Shown here piece after piece: positions 7,704-16,346 of a stretch of DNA of 64,000 nt (the stretch's first letter is position 1; each line of letters starts with the position of its first letter). Origin of the DNA: JBHFEI01 sp041928815 (GTDB taxonomy: Bacteria > Pseudomonadota > Alphaproteobacteria > Rhizobiales > Rhizobiaceae). The stretch is from positions 248,001-312,000 of the forward strand of contig NZ_JBHFEI010000006.1 of the NCBI RefSeq assembly GCF_041928815.1. Reading direction: 5' to 3'. A program made the position numbers and the translations under genes. Under the pieces are notes generated by a model. It did not search any database. It was not told where the DNA came from and saw only the letters and a list, made by a program, of their open reading frames with translations.

Positions 7704-8588
7704 TCAGCCGAGCGCCGAGAAGGCCTCGCGCACATGCTCGGCGACGGCGAGCACAGGCGGCGAGGGATTGTCGGCGATCTTGAGCCCGATCCGGTAGCTG
7801 CCGAGCTCGGGCAGGCCATCCTTTTCGCCGAGCTGCACCAGATCGCCCTGCACGAGATAACGCGGCAGCGGCGCGACCGCGAGATCGGCCTGGATGGCGG
7901 CGCGCTGGCCGGTCGTATGGGCACTGAGGAAGGCGACGCGAAAATTCCGACCCGCCTGCGTCAGGCGCTCGGTCGCATCGGCCCGCCAGACGCAGCCATC
8001 CTCCCACATCGACACCGGCAGCGGATCGCGCAGATGTGCCGTACCGCTGCGCGCGCCGGCCCAGACCAGCTTTTCATCGCAAAGGAATTCGCCGCCCGTC
8101 ATGCTTTCCGCAGTCAGGCTGTTGTAGATGGCGATGTCCATGCGGTGTTCGTCGACGCGTTTGCGCATCGCCGTGCTCATGCCGATCGACACATCGACGG
8201 TGACGTTGGGATAGCTTTCGGCGAAGCGCTTCAGCACCTGCGGAAGAACGCGCTCACCGATGTCCTCCGGTGCGCCGACCCGCACGACGCCGCTCATGTC
8301 CGGCATCAGGAAGCGTGAAACCGCCTCGTTGTTCAGCGCCAGCAGCCGCCGCGCGAAGCCGAGCAGCACCTCGCCGTTCGGCGTCAGCGACACGGAGCGG
8401 GCATCGCGCAGGAAAAGCACGCAGCCGAGGGTCTCCTCGAGCTTCTTCACCTGCATGGAGACCGCCGACGGTGTCCGGTAGACGGTTTCCGCCGCGGTCG
8501 TGAAGTTGCCGGTTTCGGCGATGGCCACGAAGGTCTTCAGCACGTCCAGTTCGAGCAGCGGCAGCGCATGCCGGAACATCATGTTCAT
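7704..8588 (-). CDS. LysR-family transcriptional regulator
   Basis: The 294-residue LysR-type regulator has an N-terminal winged HTH (LDVLKTFVAIAETGNFT, TPSAVSMQVKKLEETLG) and a periplasmic-binding-like effector domain. The HTH resembles the LrhA/HexA subgroup. The ATG at 8588 is preferred because GAAGGA lies 7 bp upstream; an in-frame TTG at 8603 would have no ribosome-binding site and would bury the palindrome described at 8599-8648. It is divergent from two DUF1127-like genes that share an upstream TTCGTTTGATTGA box. LysR regulators controlling DUF1127 genes are known in Brucella and Agrobacterium (VtlR), but this protein does not look like VtlR itself. The ligand is unknown. Confidence 0.9.
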   Translation of the reverse strand: MNMMFRHALPLLELDVLKTFVAIAETGNFTTAAETVYRTPSAVSMQVKKLEETLGCVLFLRDARSVSLTPNGEVLLGFARRLLALNNEAVSRFLMPDMSGVVRVGAPEDIGERVLPQVLKRFAESYPNVTVDVSIGMSTAMRKRVDEHRMDIAIYNSLTAESMTGGEFLCDEKLVWAGARSGTAHLRDPLPVSMWEDGCVWRADATERLTQAGRNFRVAFLSAHTTGQRAAIQADLAVAPLPRYLVQGDLVQLGEKDGLPELGSYRIGLKIADNPSPPVLAVAEHVREAFSALG

Positions 8589-8598
8589 CGCGGGATCC

Positions 8599-8648
8599 TT
8601 CAATCAGAAATTCTGAACGATACGCTCATTTCATTTCGTTTGATTGAA
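8599..8648. promoter_or_regulatory. Putative LysR operator between lysR and the DUF1127-like gene
   Basis: The divergent intergenic region contains TTCAATCA (8599-8606) and its inverse TGATTGAA (8641-8648). A perfect 6+6 palindrome, TCAGAAATTCTGA, lies at 8604-8616. The right arm is part of TTCGTTTGATTGA (8635-8647), which recurs exactly at 8950-8962 upstream of the second DUF1127-like gene. Spaced inverted half-sites between a LysR gene and its divergent target are the normal arrangement for this family. Confidence 0.55.
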
Positions 8649-8706
8649 CCTCGAACGCGGCGCACAGTCAAGCTCGAAAGCAGCGGATCACAGAGGAGAC
8701 GCACCG

Positions 8707-8928
8707 ATGTCCATCCCCGTTTCGCCCGCAAGGATCCGGTTTCACGACAGTCATGCAACGCATCGCCTGCGCCTGACGGTCGATGCAGTGATTGCCCTCT
8801 GGCGGTGTCGCCGGGAGGCGCGCCGCATCGCCCGCCATCGCCGGCTCGCCTTCGACGCGCTCAAGCGCCTGCCCGACACTGTCCGCCGGGACCTCTACCC
8901 CGGCATCGACGCGATAAATCAGAAATGA
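8707..8928 (+). CDS. DUF1127-like small basic protein (first copy)
   Basis: The 73-residue protein is Arg-rich with a helical N-terminal part (RLTVDAVIALWRCRREARRIARHRR) and ends FDALKRLPDTVRRDLYPGID. That end resembles the DUF1127 pattern of a basic helix followed by L-x3-L-D-x3-L-x-DIG. The start ATG follows GGAGACGC. DUF1127 proteins are RNA-binding or small regulatory proteins in alphaproteobacteria such as Rhodobacter CcaF1 and Agrobacterium, with roles in stress and C1/phosphate physiology. The typical DIG is replaced by DLYPG here, so the family call is tentative. Confidence 0.6.
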   Translation: MSIPVSPARIRFHDSHATHRLRLTVDAVIALWRCRREARRIARHRRLAFDALKRLPDTVRRDLYPGIDAINQK

Positions 8929-8938
8929 TGATGAATGA

Positions 8939-8964
8939 CATCAATCATATTCGTTTGATTGATG
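8939..8964. promoter_or_regulatory. Perfect 9-bp inverted repeat upstream of the second DUF1127-like gene
   Basis: CATCAATCA (8939-8947) and TGATTGATG (8956-8964) form a perfect inverted repeat with an 8-bp spacer. It embeds the TTCGTTTGATTGA box (8950-8962) shared with the lysR/DUF1127 divergent region. The site sits 68-94 bp before the start codon at 9033, a usual position for an activator site, probably that of the neighbouring LysR protein. Confidence 0.6.
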
Positions 8965-9032
8965 AAAGCGGTTGCGGCATGGAAGAGAGCATGGTCGCGA
9001 CCTTTTGATCCACCCTCAAAAGGAACCATCTT

Positions 9033-9245
9033 ATGGCTTACATCACCTCCCCCGCCCTCGGCCGGCAGACGACAACGGCCGCTGCGGCGTCGTTCGTGCT
9101 GACGTCGCTCATGGCCGCGCATGCCCGTGTCTCGGCGGAACTGAAGCGGCGCAGCGATGCCCGCATGCTGGAATCGCTGCCCTACGAGACCTTGAAGGAT
9201 ATCGGCTTTCCCGTCGCAGGCAGCGGTTCCGACGCCCGGGCATGA
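9033..9245 (+). CDS. DUF1127-like small protein (second copy)
   Basis: The 70-residue protein has an Ala/Thr-rich N-terminal half and a DUF1127-like end, RRSDARMLESLPYETLKDIGFPV, in which the L-x3-L-P-x3-L-x-DIG signature is clear. AAAAGGAACC provides a good ribosome-binding site 8 bp before the ATG. A strong hairpin terminator follows 58 bp after the stop. It shares an upstream box with the first copy, which suggests co-regulation by the LysR protein at 7704-8588. The two copies are diverged, with little identity outside the C-terminal motif. Confidence 0.75.
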   Translation: MAYITSPALGRQTTTAAAASFVLTSLMAAHARVSAELKRRSDARMLESLPYETLKDIGFPVAGSGSDARA

Positions 9246-9303
9246 TCGACGGACCGTGCCGACCACGCGCCGGGCGCCCTGCCTCGGGCGACGGCAGGAC
9301 ATG

Positions 9304-9340
9304 AAAGGGCGTTCCACCACCGGCGGAACGCCCTTTCCTT
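9304..9340 (+). terminator. Rho-independent terminator after the DUF1127-like pair
   Basis: AAAGGGCGTTCC (9304-9315) pairs perfectly with GGAACGCCCTTT (9325-9336) across a 9-nt loop. The stem is followed by TTCCTTTG. A 12-bp perfect stem plus a T-rich end makes a convincing intrinsic terminator. Confidence 0.85.
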
Positions 9341-9662
9341 TGCCTCGTCTTGGGTGCGTCGCAAAACGACGCCTCGTCAGATCTCGGCGATCGCGTCGCA
9401 ATTGGAAAAGCAGGTCTCGTATGCCTGCGAATTAAGCACCGGCCCCGAATGTCGCGCATGGACCTCTTAGAGCGTTAGAGCGACGGAAACCGGTCATTTC
9501 TGATCGATTCACGACAAGCATCATTGTTTGTGATCGATCGATCCATGTCGCAATTCATTTGTCCCTTCCCTGTCGCCCGCATTCATGCCAATGTCGTATT
9601 CAGACAAGCGAGGCGGGTGCGCGCACGCAAGGAATAGCAACCGCCGCGCAAGGGACCCCGAC
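9341..9662. other. Non-coding gap before the GlxA-type regulator
   Basis: No gene is supported here. The left half is featureless. Around 9495-9545 there is an imperfect inverted arrangement, TGATCGATTCAC and GTGATCGATCGATC, separated by an AT-richer stretch. It could be an operator for the AraC-type gene starting at 9663. No clear -35/-10 pair was identified. Confidence 0.5.
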
Positions 9663-10667
9663 ATGACCAAGCCTCTGACGATCAAGCGTTCCCTCGTCTT
9701 CTTCCTCGTGCCCAATTTTTCGATGCTGCCCTTTTCCGCGGCAATCGAAACGCTCCGCATCGCCAACCGCATGCTCGGCTACGAGGCCTATACCTGGCGC
9801 CTGGCCTCCACGGACGGGCAGAAGGTCCTGTCGTCGAGCGGCATCGGGCTGGAGGTGAACACGTCCCTTGCCGACGAGCGCAAGTTCCTCGGCGGCGAGA
9901 ACCGGCCGTCCATGGTGCTCGTCTGTTCCGGCATCTATGTCGAGGATTTCAGCAACAAGTCCGTGTTCGCCTGGCTGCGCGAGGTATACAATCGCGGCGT
10001 TTCCGTCGGCAGCCTCTGTACCGGCGCCCATGTGCTGGCGTCGGCCGGCCTGCTCACCGGCAAGCGCTGCGCCATTCATTGGGAAAACCTGCCGGGCTTT
10101 GCCGAAGCCTTCCCCCAGGTCGACGTCTTCGCCGATCTCTACGAGATCGACAGCAACATCTATACCTGCGCCGGCGGCACCGCCTCGCTCGACATGATGC
10201 TGAATCTGATAGACCAAGACTTCGGCGAGAACCTCGTCAACCGCGTCTGCGAGCAGGCGCTCACCGACCGCGTGCGCGGGCCGCACGACCGCCAGCGCCT
10301 GCCGCTGCGCGCCCGCCTCGGCGTGCAGAACGCCAAGGTGCTGTCGATCATCGAGGTGATGGAGGCAAACCTCGCCGAACCCCTGTCGCTGCTCGACATC
10401 GCCTCCGACGCGGACCTGTCGCGGCGCCAGATCGAGCGCCTGTTCCGCCAGGAGATGGGCCGGTCGCCGGCACGCTACTATCTGGAGATCCGCCTCGACC
10501 GGGCCCGCCACCTGCTGCTCCAGTCGTCGATGCCGGTGGTGGAGGTGGCGGTCGCCTGCGGCTTCGTCTCCGCGTCGCATTTTTCCAAGTGCTATCGCGA
10601 GCTTTACAACCGCTCGCCGCAGCAGGAGCGCGCCGAGCGCAAGCTGACCCTGCAGGCCGTCCGCTAG
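9663..10667 (+). CDS. GlxA-family transcriptional regulator (DJ-1/PfpI + AraC HTH)
   Basis: The 334-residue regulator has an N-terminal DJ-1/PfpI-like domain (residues about 10-175, with VGSLCTGAHVLASAGLL around the nucleophile elbow). A C-terminal AraC double HTH covers about 225-325 (SLLDIASDADLSRRQIERLF and VAVACGFVSASHFSKCYRELY). The layout and the motif IHWENLPGFAEAFP match regulators such as GbdR and CdhR that respond to betaine or carnitine derivatives. The ATG at 9663 is preferred over an upstream in-frame start because AAGGGA precedes it. The GbdR-like appearance is notable given the methyl-transfer operon at 1.1-6.6 kb, but a functional link is only a guess. Confidence 0.88.
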   Translation: MTKPLTIKRSLVFFLVPNFSMLPFSAAIETLRIANRMLGYEAYTWRLASTDGQKVLSSSGIGLEVNTSLADERKFLGGENRPSMVLVCSGIYVEDFSNKSVFAWLREVYNRGVSVGSLCTGAHVLASAGLLTGKRCAIHWENLPGFAEAFPQVDVFADLYEIDSNIYTCAGGTASLDMMLNLIDQDFGENLVNRVCEQALTDRVRGPHDRQRLPLRARLGVQNAKVLSIIEVMEANLAEPLSLLDIASDADLSRRQIERLFRQEMGRSPARYYLEIRLDRARHLLLQSSMPVVEVAVACGFVSASHFSKCYRELYNRSPQQERAERKLTLQAVR

Positions 10668-10771
10668 GGCCTGTCCAGCCGAGGCGGGACCGTTTCGGCA
10701 TCGGCAATACGGCAGGAACAAGAGAAGAGAGCGCTATTGACCGAGGCGCGATCGAGTGCTGTGCCGTCGCC

Positions 10772-12094
10772 TCAGGAGGCGGCGAGGAGCATCATCTTGC
10801 TCTCCGACATGACGCAATTCCGCCCGGCACTTTTCGCCATGTAGAGGAACTGGTCGGCGGCATTCAGGTAGTTGTCGAAGGATTCGCGCGCGGCGATCAG
10901 GGCAAGGCCGATCGAGATGGTGATCGAGATTTCCTCGTCGTCGGCTAGCACGCGGGTCTTGGCGATTTCCAGACGCAGCGCGTCGCAGAAATAGCCGGCG
11001 TCCTCGATCGACAGGCCGTTGAAGAGGATGCCGAATTCCTCGCCGCCGAGGCGGGCGAGCAGATGTTCCTCGCCGACGAAGCTGCGCAGGCGCCGGGCCA
11101 CCGCCTTCAGCACGAGGTCGCCGACCTCATGGCCATAGGTGTCGTTCAGCCGCTTGAAATGATCGATGTCGAAGATCGCGATGCAGGTGCTGAGATTGCG
11201 GCTCAGCGAGCGCTCGACGAGCCGCGGACCGGTCTCGAAGAAATAGCGCCGGTTGAAGAGGTCCGTCAGATAGTCGCGCGCGGCGACGCGGTGCAACGCC
11301 CGCACCCGGGCATGGATCTTCGCCACCTGGAACAGGCGGCGTTCGAATTCCGGCATGGACAGCGGTTTGGCGAGGAACTCATTGCCGCCGCGATCGAAGA
11401 AACCGGCCGCCTCGGCGGGATCGGTGCCGAGACCGATGACCGCGACCTGCTCCTCGCTCGCCTGGCGGCGAATGCGCGTCAGCAGCGCGGCGCCGCCGGT
11501 GTCGCCGAGCGCCATGTCGACGACGACGATGTCGACGCTCGTTCCGGAGGCCAGCATCGACGAGACCTCGTCGCCCGTCAGGGCTTCGACGACGCGGAAG
11601 CGCTGGCGGCGAAGATGGCCGGCGAGCGCATCACGCTCCCACCTGTCCGGCATCGCCAGCAGCACGGTGGTTCCGACGCTGGTCAGCACGCGGTCGACCA
11701 GCACGATCACCTGCTGGATCGATTCGGGCTGGTGCTTGATGATGCAGCCGACGACATCGCGCTTCATCACCTCGTCGCGGGTGCGGTCGTTGAAGGCGGC
11801 GGTGAAGACAATCGCCGGAATGCCGTGCGCCACGACGAGGTCGAGCGCCTGGCAGTTCGGCGCGTCGGGAAGGTTGAGATCGAGGACGGCGAGCGCGAAG
11901 CCGCCTTCGCCGCCCTGCAGTTCGGCTTCGAGGTCCTTCAGGGTGGCACAATGGGTTACGTGCAGGCCGTAGGTCGTCTGGAGGCCAAAGGTGAGCGCCG
12001 TCGAAAACATCCGCGAATCCTCGATCAGGAGGATGCGCTGGTCGGAATGCTTCAGAATTCCCTGCCCCGCCAGGGGGCCGCCGCCAAAGCTCAC
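10772..12094 (-). CDS. PleD-like double-receiver GGDEF protein
   Basis: The 440-residue protein has two receiver domains (about 18-135 and 145-260) and a GGDEF domain (about 285-435). Receiver 1 keeps its phosphorylatable Asp (AVLDLNLP), as does receiver 2 (IVVVDMAL). The GGDEF domain has RLGGEEF and FDIDHFKRLNDTYGHEVGD, so it should make cyclic di-GMP. The inhibitory I-site (RxxD five residues before GGEEF) is replaced by GEEH, suggesting loss of product feedback. The GTG at 12094, with AAGGA 9-10 bp upstream, is chosen; the frame stays open to 12220. Its N-terminal receiver resembles that of the next upstream gene, suggesting a two-protein signalling pair. Confidence 0.88.
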   Translation of the reverse strand: MSFGGGPLAGQGILKHSDQRILLIEDSRMFSTALTFGLQTTYGLHVTHCATLKDLEAELQGGEGGFALAVLDLNLPDAPNCQALDLVVAHGIPAIVFTAAFNDRTRDEVMKRDVVGCIIKHQPESIQQVIVLVDRVLTSVGTTVLLAMPDRWERDALAGHLRRQRFRVVEALTGDEVSSMLASGTSVDIVVVDMALGDTGGAALLTRIRRQASEEQVAVIGLGTDPAEAAGFFDRGGNEFLAKPLSMPEFERRLFQVAKIHARVRALHRVAARDYLTDLFNRRYFFETGPRLVERSLSRNLSTCIAIFDIDHFKRLNDTYGHEVGDLVLKAVARRLRSFVGEEHLLARLGGEEFGILFNGLSIEDAGYFCDALRLEIAKTRVLADDEEISITISIGLALIAARESFDNYLNAADQFLYMAKSAGRNCVMSESKMMLLAAS

Positions 12095-12311
12095 GTCAAG
12101 GCCGTCCTTCGCTGAGCCGCCGCACCGGGGTTGAAACGCCGTCGCGTGCTCGGAAAATCGTCGTGTGGCATGGGATCCCGACACGGCAGCCGCGTCCGGA
12201 TCCCACGCCGGAAAGTTCAACCCTCGTCACGCGTCAAAGCCGCGGCGTCCTCATGCGAGTGCGAGCGGTGGCGAGCGGAAAACGCCTGCCCCGAATGCCC
12301 TAAAGCGAGAC

Positions 12312-12337
12312 ATATCAAAGACCTCGGTCGTTGATAT
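12312..12337. promoter_or_regulatory. 26-bp near-perfect palindrome upstream of the GGDEF gene
   Basis: Outer arms ATATCAA (12312-12318) and TTGATAT (12331-12337) enclose inner arms GACC (12320-12323) and GGTC (12326-12329) around TC; only the position between arms mismatches. It lies between two same-strand receiver genes, about 220 bp before the GGDEF start. No T-tract follows, so it reads as an operator rather than a terminator. Confidence 0.45.
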
Positions 12338-12378
12338 TGCGTAAACGCCCGGACACAAAGCTGCGGATGCCGGTCCCG

Positions 12379-13212
12379 TCAGGCGGGGACCGCCACCTTT
12401 TTTTCGGGCGCGCGCATGCGCGACAGCGTGTCGAGGTTCTGGTTGACGCGGCAATAGAATTCCTCGTTGACGAAGGGCCTGACGACGAAGTCATTGCCGC
12501 CCGCCTTGAGGAAACGGGCCGACAGCAGGCGGTTGGAAGAGGACGAGACCCCGATGATACGGATCTGGTGCGCCCCTTGCGCTGCCCGGATGCGCCGCGT
12601 CAATTCGAAGCCGTCGATATCCGGCATGTTGTAGTCGGTGATGACGAGGCCGATATCCGGGTTCTTGCGCAGCACATCGAGCGCCGCCGCGCCGCAGTCG
12701 GCCGTGCTCGTGCGGAAATTGTAGCGTTTGAGCTGCGTCGTCAGGATGGCGCGCGCCGTCGGGCTGTCGTCGACGATCAGCACGTGGTGCCGGTGGTTGG
12801 TGAGGAAGCGGCAGACCGATTCGGCCAGCATATCGACGGCGAAGACGCTGTCCTTGATGACGTAGTCGACGATGTCCTTGGCGATGATCGCCTCACGCAT
12901 GCTCTCCTGGAACGTGCCGGTGAAGACGATGGTCGGAACGCTCATGTCGATCAGGTAGTTGAGCGCCTCGCCGTTTTCTGCGCCCGGAAGGTTGATGTTG
13001 GAAATGGCAAGTGCCGCCGGAAAACTGGCATTTTCGATGGCGAAGGTGAGGTCGTCAAAATCCTTGCAGACGATGACGTCGATATCGAACAGCTCCTTCA
13101 GCCGCTTCGACACCATGGATGCGAAAAGATTGGAGTCCTCCGCCAGCACGATCCGGTGCTGCTGCAGGGATTCGCCGGAATAATACATCCCGGACACGCC
13201 GAAAAATGACAT
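12379..13212 (-). CDS. Tandem-receiver response regulator with degenerate first receiver
   Basis: The 277-residue protein is two CheY-like receivers with no output domain. Receiver 1 (about 18-135) has the acidic pair (VLAEDSNL), but the expected phosphoacceptor Asp is Asn (ALAISNINLP), so it is probably not phosphorylated. Receiver 2 (about 142-262) is canonical: VLIVDDSPTAR, VITDYNMPDIDG, and a Lys-like position as VVRPF, where Lys is replaced by Arg. It precedes the GGDEF protein on the same strand after a 284-bp gap. A receiver-only protein beside a receiver-GGDEF protein suggests a phosphorelay or an adaptor for cyclic-di-GMP signalling. Confidence 0.88.
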   Translation of the reverse strand: MSFFGVSGMYYSGESLQQHRIVLAEDSNLFASMVSKRLKELFDIDVIVCKDFDDLTFAIENASFPAALAISNINLPGAENGEALNYLIDMSVPTIVFTGTFQESMREAIIAKDIVDYVIKDSVFAVDMLAESVCRFLTNHRHHVLIVDDSPTARAILTTQLKRYNFRTSTADCGAAALDVLRKNPDIGLVITDYNMPDIDGFELTRRIRAAQGAHQIRIIGVSSSSNRLLSARFLKAGGNDFVVRPFVNEEFYCRVNQNLDTLSRMRAPEKKVAVPA

Positions 13213-13374
13213 GGACTGCCCGCCTGAAAAATGTCCCCCGCATGATGCTAGCCGGCAAAGGCTTGCCCGGCCGTTAACGAAAGCCGCGTGGGACGGCGAA
13301 TATCGACGGGCCGGGCGCGAAAACGACCCAAAGCGGGACAGAGGCGGCGGGATACGCCCTCGCGGCGCATCGCT

Positions 13375-13644
13375 TTACTTCACGACGGCGGAGCCCTTGA
13401 CGATCTCGACCGCCTCGCCGCCGGCAAGACCGATGCGGTCGCCATTCGGCAGGGTGATGAAGCAGCCGGCCTCGCACACCGTTTCCGTTCCGCCCGGCGC
13501 GATCGCCACCTCCATCGCGTTCTCGCCCTCGACGATCGTCACCACCGCCGTTTCGGCGTCGCTGTTGGTGATCGAGGCCGCACGCGCCGCTCCCGTGAGG
13601 GCGAGAGCGAGGACACATGCAGTCAGAACGCGTTTCATGGACAT
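13375..13644 (-). CDS. Small secreted protein of unknown function
   Basis: This short protein of 87-89 residues starts with a signal peptide (MKRVLTACVLALALTGAARA), cleaved after ARA. The mature part of about 68 residues has two Cys close together (VCEAGC), which may form a disulfide, and beta-strand-like repeats. Two start codons, ATG at 13644 and 13638, are equally possible; neither has a strong ribosome-binding site. I do not recognise a named family. The likely location is the periplasm. Confidence 0.65.
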   Translation of the reverse strand: MSMKRVLTACVLALALTGAARAASITNSDAETAVVTIVEGENAMEVAIAPGGTETVCEAGCFITLPNGDRIGLAGGEAVEIVKGSAVVK

Positions 13645-13790
13645 CCGGCGCCGATGCGCCGCCCCTTGGACCCCGGCCGGAACGATGCCATACCGCTCCT
13701 GTCGCCCGTCGGAACGCGGAAGCAACACTTCCGCTTCCTTGCGAGTGTATCTATCCGGGCGGCGCTGAACAGGGGGTGAATGCGGTAACC

Positions 13791-16316
13791 TCAGAGAAGG
13801 TCGGATGCGGCGCGGCGGCGTCGACGATGCCGGTTGCGGCTGGATCCCGCCGACTTCGCAGCGGCGGCCGCTTCGGTCTCGACGCGCATCGGCGTTTCCT
13901 CGGGCACCTTCGGTTCGAGCCCTTCGCCTTCGGGCGCAGCGTCCGTCACCGGCGGGTCCGCCTTGCTGAACGGCATGCCGAGGCCCTCGGCCCGGAAGCG
14001 TTCGAAGATCGCCAGCCTGAGGTCGTTGCGCACGCCGGCGCCGTTGACGATGTCGGCGAGGAACACGCGCAGTTCGAAGGTCATGGTCGCCTCGCCGAAG
14101 GCGCTGAAGACCGCGAGCGGGGCGGGGTTACGAAGGACGAGCGGGTGTCCGTCGGCGATCTCGGTCAGAAGATCCATCACCCGGCGCGGACTGACGTCGT
14201 AACTGACGACCACCGGGATATCGGTGCGGCCGAGCTTGTTGCGATGCGTCCAGTTGCCGACCGAGGCGTTGATGAACAGGGAATTCGGCACCATGATCGA
14301 CTGGCGCTGGAAGGTCTCGATCTCGGTGGCGCGCACCGAAATGCGGCGCACGAAGCCCTCCGTCGTGCCGGTCACCACCCAGTCGCCGACCTTGAAGGGC
14401 CGCTCGACCAGAAGGATGAGGCCGGAGACAAAATTCGAGACGATGTTCTGCAGGCCGAAACCGACGCCGAGCGACAATGCCCCGGCGACGAGCGCGAGGC
14501 TGGAGAGATCGAGCCCGGCAGCCGAAATGCCGAAGAGACCGGCAAGGCCGACGCCGAGATAGCCGACGCCCGTGCGGATGGAATTGCGCACGCCGGCATC
14601 GACGCGCGAACGCGCCATGACATTGTTGTCGAGCCAGCGCTGGAACCAGCGCGTCACGACATAGCCGAGGATGAACAGAAGGACGCCGGCGAGAATCCCG
14701 ACGAGCGAGATCGTGATCGTGCCGATGCGGATATCGGTGACCGCGCGGTAGGCGAAGGACTGGATGTCCGCGATCTGGAAGCCCCATTGCAGGAAGATCA
14801 GTGGCAGGAAGATAAAGGCGACCAGCGCATAGATGGCGAGACCGGCGACGAGGCCGATCTGGTCGAGGGTCACCTGCTCAAGGCCGAACCGGCTCTCCAG
14901 CTGGCGCCCGGCGACCGTGTTGGCGAAGGCGTTCTGCTTGGCGACTGCCTTGCCGGTCAGGAGACCGATATACATCGTCGCGACGACGGCGCCGGTGACG
15001 ACGATCTGCGTCGCGATGAAGCGCGAGAGGCCGACATAGCCGGCGAGCGCCGAAGCGATCAGCACCGCACCGGCGAGAAGCAGCAGCATCCGTATGGCCC
15101 GCGGCCAGGGCCGGCCGGCGTCCGATTCCTCGCCGCTCGCCGAAACAAGCGGACGGATGAAGGACATGGCGATCAGGATCAGGCCGATGACGATCGAGGC
15201 GACGAAACTTTTCACCACGGTGAGCACGACCGGCGAGCCCAGCACCTCGCTGACGGTGCCGAGCACGAAGTCGAGCGTGTTGACCACCGCCATGGCGAGG
15301 ATCGTCCAGGACAGCAGGCGGGCGCCGCGATCCGACACCGCCACGAGGCGCCAGGCCGGATCGGCGGGCGCCAGCACGGCCCGGGTCAGCGTCGAGAGGA
15401 AAAGCATGGCGACGGCGGCCGCAAGCGTGATTGACACGATCGGCGCGATGTCCGTCCTCAACACGTTGAAGCTCTGGAGGAACAGATAGCTCGACGCGGC
15501 GAAGGCGCAGGCCGCGACCGTCGGGATCAAGGTCGAGAAGAAGGCCGTCGACAGGCGGGTGAGGTAGCCGGGCTCGCTGTCCGAACGGCGTCGCCCGACC
15601 AGCGGCGAGAACAGCCGGTCACTGCCCGCGAGGAAGAAGAGCCCCGCGCACAGTGAAAGGAAAATGGCGGAAAGAAGCTGTACTTTTTTGAATTTCCATA
15701 CAAAATTCAGCCAGCTCTGCACGTTTCGCGCCAGCACCTGCCGCTCGACGGACAGCGCTGCCCAGCCATCCGAAAGCACTGTCCGGTTGATGTCGGTATA
15801 TTTCAGCAGCGTGTTGGAAAACAGCGCGCGCCGGGTCGCGGTGATCGATTTCGACAGTTGCGTCGCGGCCACCGAGAGCGTTTCGGCCTGGCCGGTCAGC
15901 GCGTTGATCTCGCCGCGCTCGGCATTCAGCCGGTCGCGTTCGGCCGTGACAGCGGCGGCCTCGGGCGGCGCGCCCTCGCCCGGCGGATCGCCGAGCTCCG
16001 TCAGCCGCGCCTTGATCTCGTCGAGCCTCGGGCGGCTTGCGACGGAGAGGGCGAGGATCCGCTTGGCGACGTCGTCGACCTCCACCTTCAGTTCGGAAAG
16101 GCGCGTATCGTCAGTGCTGAAGCGGGTCGCGAGGTCCGTGAGCCGGTCGAGGTCCTTGCGCATTCCCTCGAGCTCGCTCGTGCCGGCGGAGGCTTCGGCC
16201 GCGGGCGCGGGCGTCGCGTCGGGCTGCTGCGCCGGCGCGACCGTCGAAAGCGCGAGAGAGAACCACAGAGCCGCGATCAGGCGGACGACGATCAGGCGGA
16301 GGGTGGTCATCGGCAC
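13791..16316 (-). CDS. Large MscS-type mechanosensitive channel with N-terminal DUF3772
   Basis: The 841-residue protein has a signal peptide (ends APAQ) and a periplasmic coiled-coil DUF3772-like region (about 45-190) containing the conserved GWAALSVERQVLARN. About ten membrane segments follow, then the MscS pore and beta domains. The pore helix and its follow-on are seen as LSLGVGFGLQNIVSNFVSGLILL and RPFKVGDWV, the most conserved MscS stretch. A charged Arg-rich tail ends the protein. This size and order match the MscK/YbiO/DUF3772 subclass, osmotic safety valves with a large periplasmic domain. The GTG start at 16316 has GAAGGA 9 bp upstream. The DUF924 gene ends 30 bp upstream, probably in the same transcript. 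Confidence 0.92.
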   Translation of the reverse strand: MPMTTLRLIVVRLIAALWFSLALSTVAPAQQPDATPAPAAEASAGTSELEGMRKDLDRLTDLATRFSTDDTRLSELKVEVDDVAKRILALSVASRPRLDEIKARLTELGDPPGEGAPPEAAAVTAERDRLNAERGEINALTGQAETLSVAATQLSKSITATRRALFSNTLLKYTDINRTVLSDGWAALSVERQVLARNVQSWLNFVWKFKKVQLLSAIFLSLCAGLFFLAGSDRLFSPLVGRRRSDSEPGYLTRLSTAFFSTLIPTVAACAFAASSYLFLQSFNVLRTDIAPIVSITLAAAVAMLFLSTLTRAVLAPADPAWRLVAVSDRGARLLSWTILAMAVVNTLDFVLGTVSEVLGSPVVLTVVKSFVASIVIGLILIAMSFIRPLVSASGEESDAGRPWPRAIRMLLLLAGAVLIASALAGYVGLSRFIATQIVVTGAVVATMYIGLLTGKAVAKQNAFANTVAGRQLESRFGLEQVTLDQIGLVAGLAIYALVAFIFLPLIFLQWGFQIADIQSFAYRAVTDIRIGTITISLVGILAGVLLFILGYVVTRWFQRWLDNNVMARSRVDAGVRNSIRTGVGYLGVGLAGLFGISAAGLDLSSLALVAGALSLGVGFGLQNIVSNFVSGLILLVERPFKVGDWVVTGTTEGFVRRISVRATEIETFQRQSIMVPNSLFINASVGNWTHRNKLGRTDIPVVVSYDVSPRRVMDLLTEIADGHPLVLRNPAPLAVFSAFGEATMTFELRVFLADIVNGAGVRNDLRLAIFERFRAEGLGMPFSKADPPVTDAAPEGEGLEPKVPEETPMRVETEAAAAAKSAGSSRNRHRRRRRAASDLL

Positions 16317-16346
16317 GGGAGAGGATCCTTCAGGCGGCGCCGGCGG

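Noticed and set aside
13617..15434. A 605-codon plus-strand frame opposite the MscS-type gene
   Set aside because: It is antisense to a strong membrane-channel gene, with Asp/Arg/Gly/His low-complexity composition and no start signal.
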